Below, piece by piece: positions 58,302 to 64,000 of a stretch of 64,000 bases of DNA (its first letter is position 1; each line of letters begins with the position of its first letter). The notes below the pieces were generated by a model. That model searched no databases. It was given only the letters and a program-made list of their open reading frames with translations, and had not been told where the DNA came from. The stretch is from contig CAIQKM010000102.1 of NCBI GenBank assembly GCA_903872345.1, positions 1 to 64,000 of the forward strand. Direction: 5' to 3'. Source of the DNA: an uncultured Verrucomicrobia subdivision 3 bacterium (lineage in GTDB: Bacteria; Verrucomicrobiota; Verrucomicrobiia; Limisphaerales; UBA11358). Both the position numbers and the translations under genes were made by a program.

Positions 58302-59263
58302 TCCAAGCCGCTGGCCTGACGCGCGCGTTTTAGAATGGGACGCGCGATCGCGCGGGCCTTGGCGGCGCCTTCGGCGAGCACACCGTTCACGTAATCGGGA
58401 TTGGCGGCGAGTTCGGCGCGGCGCTGGCGGGCGGCGGCGAAATGATTCCAATAATGCTCGAACAGGGCCTTCTTCAGGTCGCCGTAGCCAAAGCCGCCGG
58501 CGCGTAGGCGTTCCTCTATTTCGGCACCCACCCCGGCGGGGGCGACGAGTTTGAGCAGTTGCACGGCGAGATTTTTGTCCGCATCGGGCTTGGGTTCGGC
58601 CGGGGTGCGGGAATCCATGGTAATCCCCATGATCTTTTTGCGGGTGGCCTTTTCCTCGCCGAAAATTTCAATGGTGTTGCCGTAGCTCTTGCTCATCTTC
58701 TGGCCGTCAATGCCGGGGACAAGGGCGGTTTCCTCGCGAATCTGCGGCTCCGGAATCACGAAGGTCGGGCCATACTGTTCGTTGAACTTGATGGCGATGT
58801 CGCGGGTCATTTCCACGTGCTGCTTCTGGTCCTTGCCCACGGGGACGATATTGGAATCGTAGAGCAGAATGTCGGCGGCCATGAGCACAGGGTAGGCAAA
58901 GAGCCCGTGGTTTACGGGAATGCCTTTGGCGGACTTGTCTTTGAAGGAGTGCCCTTTTTCCAGCAGGCTCATCGGCGTGAGCGTGGACAGGAGCCACGAA
59001 AGTTCCGTGACTTCGGGAACATCCGACTGCCGGAAGAAAATGGATTTTTTGGGGTCCAGGCCGCACGCGAGGAAATCCAGGGCCACGTCCCAAGTGTTCT
59101 TGCGGCGCTGGGCGGCGTCGAAGAGGGAGGTCATTGAATGGTAATCGGCGATGAAGTACAGCGCCTCGCCCTTGTCTTGCAACTCAACGGCTGGCCGCAT
59201 CATCCCGAAATAGTTTCCGAGGTGCAGGGTGCCGCTGGGTTGGATGCCCGATAAAATTCTCAT
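58298..59263 (-). CDS. trpS: Tryptophanyl-tRNA synthetase
   Basis: A 321-residue class I synthetase. HIGH-type signature TLHLGNYFG (12-20), KMSKS loop [10 protein letters not shown] (about 188-197) and the Trp-binding region [12 protein letters not shown]. Motifs [20 protein letters not shown] and [13 protein letters not shown] are conserved. It overlaps the rlmI-like gene by 4 bp (ATGA), giving a trpS-rlmI operon on the minus strand. Confidence 0.97.
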   Translation of the reverse strand: MRILSGIQPSGTLHLGNYFGMMRPAVELQDKGEALYFIADYHSMTSLFDAAQRRKNTWDVALDFLACGLDPKKSIFFRQSDVPEVTELSWLLSTLTPMSLLEKGHSFKDKSAKGIPVNHGLFAYPVLMAADILLYDSNIVPVGKDQKQHVEMTRDIAIKFNEQYGPTFVIPEPQIREETALVPGIDGQKMSKSYGNTIEIFGEEKATRKKIMGITMDSRTPAEPKPDADKNLAVQLLKLVAPAGVGAEIEERLRAGGFGYGDLKKALFEHYWNHFAAARQRRAELAANPDYVNGVLAEGAAKARAIARPILKRARQASGLE

Positions 59264-59326
59264 CCCCGGATTTTATGCGGAAGGCGGCGGGGGGCAAAGC
59301 TTGAAAATGCCAGAACCAATGGGGGT

Positions 59327-59359
59327 AATAAAAAGGCGGCCAACCGAGGGTTGGCCGCC
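59327..59359 (-). terminator. Terminator after the pseudopilin gene
   Basis: A perfect 11-bp stem, GGCGGCCAACC (59335-59345) with GGTTGGCCGCC (59349-59359), loop GAG. On the minus strand TTTTTATT follows. Confidence 0.88.
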
Positions 59360-59376
59360 GTTGAAAGATTCGAAGG

Positions 59377-60150
59377 TTACCACCAGAAGCCGGGGATGCC
59401 ATTTATCGAATGGCAGGTCATCAGGTCGAATTTTTCCCATTCGGTATGACCGTCCAGCATCAACAAATTTCCGCCGTTGGGCAGATTGTTTTTCAGATGT
59501 GCACTGGTGTGCGGTTTTAGAACGCCGTTGACTCTATAGCCGCCGGTAACCGAATTCCACGTATAGATGTTTTTTGAGGAGGCAGTGTATTGGCCAGGCT
59601 GGGAAAGCGTCGAGTCGGCGGCCAACACCCGGGTGGAAACGGTGTTGGTCGGGGCGATGGAGAGGCGGGTGTTCAAGTCGGCCTGAACCGCATTCGCGGT
59701 GCCCGGCAAGGTCATGGCATAGCCGATGATATGAAGCTGGCCGGGTGTCTGACCATCAACGTTGACGTCATTCCAAAGATTCAAATTATCCACGTCCGTG
59801 AATTTTTGGGCGGTACCGGGGCAAAACATCTGCTTTTGGGAACAGCCGCTGGCAACGAAGGCATCTCCCACGGCTTCAGGCAAGTCCCATAACCAGTTTG
59901 CGCCGCTGGCCCCGGCGGGGGCGGTGGGGATCCGGTCGTTGTTTTCCCCGGCATAGATAAAAAAGGCGATGCCCAACTGATGCATGTTACTCATGCATTG
60001 GGCCCGGATGGCCTTGTCTTTGGCCTTGGCCAACGCCGGGAGCAGCATGGCGGCCAGAATGGCGATGATGGCGATGACCACCAGAAGTTCAATGAGGGTG
60101 AATCCTTTCAATCGGATGGAACCCTTGGGGTGACGGGGTGTTTGACTCAT
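59377..60150 (-). CDS. Type II secretion pseudopilin-like secreted protein
   Basis: A 257-residue protein with a type IV prepilin leader: [20 protein letters not shown], cleavage between Gly16 and Phe17 and Glu21 at +5, followed by [12 protein letters not shown]. The globular part is Asn/Thr/Gly-rich and has the [14 protein letters not shown] end block common to large families of such proteins in Planctomycetes and Verrucomicrobia. Processed by a prepilin peptidase and probably exported by a T2SS-like route; role unknown. It is monocistronic with its own terminator. Confidence 0.9.
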   Translation of the reverse strand: MSQTPRHPKGSIRLKGFTLIELLVVIAIIAILAAMLLPALAKAKDKAIRAQCMSNMHQLGIAFFIYAGENNDRIPTAPAGASGANWLWDLPEAVGDAFVASGCSQKQMFCPGTAQKFTDVDNLNLWNDVNVDGQTPGQLHIIGYAMTLPGTANAVQADLNTRLSIAPTNTVSTRVLAADSTLSQPGQYTASSKNIYTWNSVTGGYRVNGVLKPHTSAHLKNNLPNGGNLLMLDGHTEWEKFDLMTCHSINGIPGFWW

Positions 60151-60716
60151 ATTATGGATGCGTTGGGTATTTAATTAACTTTACTATTAAATTACCCCGA
60201 CCGCAAATGCTAAGTGCTCAAAACCACCCCCCTCAATTGAGGGGGGTAGTTTGATCAACCAAAATTTATAGTCGCCGAAATGGCAAGGGGATGTCGCTGA
60301 TGGGCTGGTTTGGGGCGCTTGGAGGGGTATGTCTGGCCGGGCGGCGGGGTGGGCAAGTTCCGGCAAAGTGGTTTGATTTACACAGATTTCAAGGGCTTTG
60401 GTGGCAGCCGGTGAGGGTTGCAGGCGTCTTGGGACATTGAGTTGAGGACAGCGGAGGAAATCAGTCGGGGTTGATTTCGCTTTTAAGGGGCAGCCGAGAC
60501 AAGAGCATGGCGTGATGGCGTTGATCTGGACGTTGCGGGCGGTTGCCAAGGGCGGGGCGCCTATCCGATTGAATATCTAAAAGATTTGTTCGTTCGCCGG
60601 CCGGCTGCTAAAATCACGCAAATCAAAAAATTCGCCAGCAGGGCAGGCCGCGCGTTCGCCCATCCGAATCCGGTTCCAACGGGCTTGAAACTTTTGCCTG
60701 GCAGGAAATAAAAACC
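60151..60716. other. Long intergenic region without supported genes
   Basis: 566 bp between two divergent genes. An AT-rich stretch (60165-60200) could hold the pseudopilin promoter. The perfect 22-bp palindrome at 60226-60247 is the only strong structure. A minus-strand frame of 120 codons (60187-60549) has a biased, Cys/Pro/Ser-rich composition with no domain and is not accepted as a gene. Confidence 0.55.
60226..60247. repeat. Perfect 22-bp palindrome
   Basis: ACCCCCCTCAA meets its complement TTGAGGGGGGT; with one mismatch the arms extend by AAAC/GTTT. T-runs on the plus side (GTTTG) and A-runs on the other make it a possible two-way terminator or a regulator site. No gene ends here. Confidence 0.8.
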
Positions 60717-61994
60717 ATGAAATCCATTCTCGCCTTCGCGCTCGTTTTGGGCGGCATTTTACCCGGCTGTTTCACCACCGCGCTGAATGCCGCGCCGCAA
60801 TTGCAGGTCAGCTCCGATTTCCCCGGCGGCTCGGCCCGGGTCCTGAGCCTTGACCCGGCCGGCAACACGATTCACATCACCCCGGCTGGCAATCCCAAGC
60901 GCGGGTGGCCATGCTGGTGGTATTTCCGGCTTGATGGCGTGGACACGAACCAGCCGGTCGTTCTTGAGGTCACCGCCAATCAAGGAGTGGTGCTGAACGG
61001 CGCTCCCGATAAAACCCGAAAGCTGCCCATCAACTTCTCCCTGCCGGAGTATGCGGCGTACTCGACCGATGGAACGGATTGGGTACACACACCAAAGGGC
61101 GAACGGAAAGGCGACCGGACGATTTATCATATCACCACCACCACATCCACGGTGTGGCTCGCCTGGGGACCGCCATTTACTTTGAAGGATGCCGACCAGT
61201 TGATTCAGAAGACCTGCGACCTGTGTCCTTACGCCAAAAGTTTTGTGCTGGCCCGTACGCGCGGAGGCCGGCCGGTTCCCGGCGTGCGCATCTCGCCGCC
61301 CGGCGCCGCCGCCGGTCCGCGCTTTAGCGTCTGGATTCAGGCCCGGCAGCACGCATGGGAAAGCGGCTCGAGCTGGGTCGCCCGCGGATTCGCCGAATGG
61401 CTGGTATCAAATGATCCCGCCGCCGAATCGCTCCGCGAGAAAGCCGACATCGTAATCATCCCGGTCATGGATGTGGACAGTGTGGAGACGGGGCAGGGTG
61501 GCAAGGAACAGGTCCCGCACGACCAGGACGAGGACTGGTCCCCCGCGCCTTATTTTCCGGAAGTGGCGGCGGGACAGAGGAGTTTGTCCGCCTTGGCCAA
61601 GGCGGACCGGCTGGATTTATTTTTGGATCTGCACAATCCCGGTCCCGGCGCCCACGACATAGATTTCTACCTGCCGCCAGTGGCGCTGCTGTTCCCGGAG
61701 CGGGTGGCGAACCAGGATGCCTTTTTCAAGATTGTGCGGGAACAAATGACCGGATCGATTAAGTTCAACGGCAGGATCGGGCCGAATAGCCAAACCTATG
61801 ATCCGGCGGTGAACAATGTCGTTGACGGCTGGGTCGGCGCCCAAAGCCGGCCTCACGTCGTTTCGCTCACCATGGAAACTCCCTGGAACCTTTCCGCCAG
61901 CACAGCCTCCGGCTACCTCAAAGTAGGCAAGCAATTGGGCCGGAGCATTGAGCTTTATTTGCAGCCAACGATTCGGGCGAATACGAAAGAATGA
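60717..61994 (+). CDS. M14 zinc carboxypeptidase-like secreted protein
   Basis: A 425-residue exported protein with a signal peptide (lipobox-like LPGC, Cys18, or cleavage near 26). A beta-sandwich N-domain (about 30-155; GWPCWWYFRLDGV) precedes the M14 catalytic domain. Zinc ligands are His212 and Glu215 in RQHAWESGSSW and a later His in LFLDLHNPGPG; TMETPWN supplies the likely catalytic Glu. The layout resembles cytosolic-carboxypeptidase-like M14 enzymes, here exported. Probably trims peptides or peptidoglycan outside the membrane. Confidence 0.85.
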   Translation: MKSILAFALVLGGILPGCFTTALNAAPQLQVSSDFPGGSARVLSLDPAGNTIHITPAGNPKRGWPCWWYFRLDGVDTNQPVVLEVTANQGVVLNGAPDKTRKLPINFSLPEYAAYSTDGTDWVHTPKGERKGDRTIYHITTTTSTVWLAWGPPFTLKDADQLIQKTCDLCPYAKSFVLARTRGGRPVPGVRISPPGAAAGPRFSVWIQARQHAWESGSSWVARGFAEWLVSNDPAAESLREKADIVIIPVMDVDSVETGQGGKEQVPHDQDEDWSPAPYFPEVAAGQRSLSALAKADRLDLFLDLHNPGPGAHDIDFYLPPVALLFPERVANQDAFFKIVREQMTGSIKFNGRIGPNSQTYDPAVNNVVDGWVGAQSRPHVVSLTMETPWNLSASTASGYLKVGKQLGRSIELYLQPTIRANTKE

Positions 61995-62172
61995 CTCGCA
62001 GCATGATCGTTATGGGCAATGCAACTTAAAGTGCCCCGTTAACTGCTTGCGGTTTATCCGCCGGGGCTCATTCATGTTCCCCGGATTGAACCAGTCAGCT
62101 TTGGTCACTCGTTTTCACCCGCGAAAAACCTGTCCTTTCGCGCGGCGGTCATTAGACTGGTTGCTTTGAAAA

Positions 62173-63423
62173 ATGAATCGTAAACCATCTCTGCTCGTCA
62201 TCTTTCTGACGGTCTTTATTGACCTGATCGGCTTCGGCATTGTGGTGCCGCTGGTGCCGCTGTACAGCCGTCATTATGGGGCCAGTGGCTGGATGATCGG
62301 GGCGATCATTGCCTCGTTTTCGGCCATGCAATTCATTTTCTCCCCGATCTGGGGGCGGCTGTCGGATCGCCATGGGCGGCGGCCGATTTTGCTGATCAGT
62401 ACGGCGGGGGCGTCGCTTTCCTACGTTCTGTTTGCGGTGGGGTCGGGGTTTGAAAATCATGCGATGGCGTTGGGGGCGTTGCTGGTTTCACGGGTGTTTG
62501 CCGGGGCGTGCGGCGGTAATATCACCGTGGCGCAGGCTTATGTGGCTGACATCTCCAAACCGGAAGAACGCTCCAAGCGCATGGGGCTCATCGGCATGGC
62601 CTTTGGGCTGGGGTTCATTTTTGGTCCGGCCATCAGCGGCGTGATGCTGAAATTTTTCGGGGCCACGGGGCCGGGTTGGGCGGCGGCGGCTTTGTGTGCG
62701 TTTAACTTTGTGCTCGCCTGGTTTATTTTGGTTGAGAGTCTCAAGCCAGAATCCATTCAGGCGGCCAGACGTCCCCGTTTCGCCCAATGGGGACATACCT
62801 TGGGCCAGCCGAAAATCGGCCTGTTGATCCTCATTTTCTTCCTCGCGACTTTTGCTTTCAGCTGTTTCGAGAGCACGCTGCCATTGCTGGTGAGTGATAA
62901 TTTTAATCTGGGTATTGCCGCAGATGCGGCTACGCCGGCGACCACGGTTATTTCGCTGTTTATCTTTTGCGGGCTTATTTCGGCTTTCGTGCAGGGCGGT
63001 ATGATTGGCCGGCTGGTAAAACTGTTTGGCGAACCCAGATTGATCTGCGCCAGTCTGGTGATGACCGGGCTCAGCTTGGTTTTGCTGCCGCTGATCAAGG
63101 GCGATGGCCCGTTGCGCTGGCTGGCGGTGTTGCATCTGGCGGATCCGGCGTGGATTAAAATGCTGCTCGTTTTGGTGCTGCTTTCGTTCGGTTCCAGCCT
63201 GTCCCGGGCCCCGGTGTTTGGGCTGCTTTCCAACCTCACGCCGGCGAATGAGCAGGGGGCCACGATTGGTGTGGCGCAGAGTGCCGGCAGTCTGGCGCGG
63301 ATTGTGGGACCGATCTTTGCGGCGACGCTTTACGGGCATATCCCGATGCTGCCTTATGTTATTTGTGGCGGTATCTCCATCGTGGCAGGAATTGCGGCGG
63401 TGGCCAGGCTGGGGGCAAAATAA
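62173..63423 (+). CDS. MFS transporter, TetA/multidrug-like
   Basis: A 416-residue major-facilitator protein with 12 predicted helices. Motif A GRLSDRHGRRPILL (about 61-74) and FIDLIGFGIVVPLVPLYSRH at the N-terminus are typical of the DHA1/TetA group; GMAFGLGFIFGPAISG is the helix-5 motif C region. It would export a drug or metabolite against protons; substrate unknown. It is not linked to a visible regulator. Confidence 0.88.
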   Translation: MNRKPSLLVIFLTVFIDLIGFGIVVPLVPLYSRHYGASGWMIGAIIASFSAMQFIFSPIWGRLSDRHGRRPILLISTAGASLSYVLFAVGSGFENHAMALGALLVSRVFAGACGGNITVAQAYVADISKPEERSKRMGLIGMAFGLGFIFGPAISGVMLKFFGATGPGWAAAALCAFNFVLAWFILVESLKPESIQAARRPRFAQWGHTLGQPKIGLLILIFFLATFAFSCFESTLPLLVSDNFNLGIAADAATPATTVISLFIFCGLISAFVQGGMIGRLVKLFGEPRLICASLVMTGLSLVLLPLIKGDGPLRWLAVLHLADPAWIKMLLVLVLLSFGSSLSRAPVFGLLSNLTPANEQGATIGVAQSAGSLARIVGPIFAATLYGHIPMLPYVICGGISIVAGIAAVARLGAK

Positions 63424-63622
63424 AGGGTTCCGTTAGCCATCAGCCGGTGGCGATGAATTCATATTTGAGGGGGCGGAGGGAGAAGACTTGGTGTTCGACC
63501 GGTTGGTGGTGATAACCGGTTCAGGATTGGAGGCGGTTTCAGGATTGGTTCATGGGCTTCCGCAGGTTGATTTTACAATTCCATGACAATTCGGCTTGCG
63601 GGTCCGGCTAACTTTTCCCGTA

Positions 63623-64000
63623 ATGAGACCGATGCGACCGCCCAAGCCCGAGCCTTCCCTCTACACCTCCCTATGGGTGGTGATCGGCTTGTGTGTCGTC
63701 AGCATGATCATCGGCCATCTGGCCGGCGGCGGCAAATCCGGCTCCAGCTATTGGAATAATCCGTTTTTTTCCATCGACCAGTGCCTTTATTTCTGGTTGT
63801 TCGCGGGCGCAGTCTGGATCCTCCTGCGGCAGTACTGGTCCAACCGCAACCGTCCGCGTAGCCGTCCCAGCCTGTCACCTATGATCTGGCAAGCCCGATA
63901 CAATCGGATGCTGATCCTCATCGGGCTGCTGCTGCTGATTCTCCTCATTGCTCTCATAATCGCTGTCTGCAATCCCAGCCCGCACCTCTGGATGAACTCG
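63623..64000 (+). CDS. Membrane protein, 3' end outside the window
   Basis: An open frame of 126 codons from ATG 63623 to the window end with no stop. It reads MRPMRPPKPEPSLYTSLWVV, then a hydrophobic helix (about 17-33), a Gly/Ser loop, a second helix (FWLFAGAVWILL, about 65-76), an Arg-rich loop (NRNRPRSRPS) and a long third helix (MLILIGLLLLILLIALIIAV). Function unknown; partial. Confidence 0.65.
   Translation, partial: MRPMRPPKPEPSLYTSLWVVIGLCVVSMIIGHLAGGGKSGSSYWNNPFFSIDQCLYFWLFAGAVWILLRQYWSNRNRPRSRPSLSPMIWQARYNRMLILIGLLLLILLIALIIAVCNPSPHLWMNS

Noticed and set aside
60187-60549. A 120-codon minus-strand frame in the large gap
   Set aside because: It crosses the 22-bp palindrome, has no family motif, no promoter or ribosome site, and odd composition.

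Overview
The window looks like chromosomal DNA of a Verrucomicrobiota bacterium, probably of the Pedosphaera-like group. This is inferred from several signs: a PEP-CTERM protein, a G/FTLIELL-type pseudopilin secreted protein with the [11 protein letters not shown] continuation common in that phylum, an EF-Tu with an altered effector loop, EboE, secreted proteins with eukaryote-like folds, and many short intergenic palindromic repeats. G+C is high by eye except for an AT-richer island at about 7.24-7.74 kb. No rRNA, CRISPR array, prophage or complete insertion sequence was seen.

Layout. 1-137 is the 3' end of a group II intron (domains V and VI). 272-3487: eboE and a membrane-fusion protein on the minus strand, divergent from a coiled-coil membrane protein and a tiny lipoprotein. 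3609-4841: a helix-turn-helix plus nucleotidyltransferase pair with a promoter that implies a leaderless mRNA. 4962-9330: housekeeping genes (5-formyl-THF cyclo-ligase, rarA, a Xer-type recombinase) around an accessory patch with a broken UPF0175/PIN pair. 9433-18237: hypothetical and secreted proteins (amidase, PEP-CTERM protein, heparinase-like protein) and a SulP transporter, separated by related repeat copies. 18360-32384: the conserved translation/transcription block trnT-tuf-trnW-trnS-secE-nusG-rplKAJL-rpoBC-rpsL-rpsG. 32492-35918: a copper/SCO cluster. 36172-44422: proA, a DUF3800 protein, an EgtD-like methyltransferase, fabI, and a coupled chain of an M50 protease, an OPT transporter and a fold-III PLP decarboxylase-like protein. 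44530-49505: a large hybrid sensor kinase split by a one-base frameshift, followed by two response regulators. 49644-55168: pheA, a GYF2-cNMP protein, two oxidoreductases, an arabinose-5-phosphate isomerase and an esterase lipoprotein. 55273-56912: an AAA ATPase coupled to a TOPRIM/DUF4276-like protein, a candidate defence module. 56982-64000: an rlmI-like gene and trpS, a pseudopilin protein, an M14 peptidase, an MFS transporter and a membrane protein cut by the window end.

The best leads for new biology are the ATPase/TOPRIM-like pair (55273-56912), the leaderless HTH/nucleotidyltransferase pair (3609-4841), a palindromic element present twice whose ends supply stop codons to both convergent neighbours (56909-56985; also 35932-36008), and a dispersed GC-rich repeat, one copy of which lies in frame inside the rlmI-like gene (57772-57822). 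All assignments come from reading the sequence; no database search was run.
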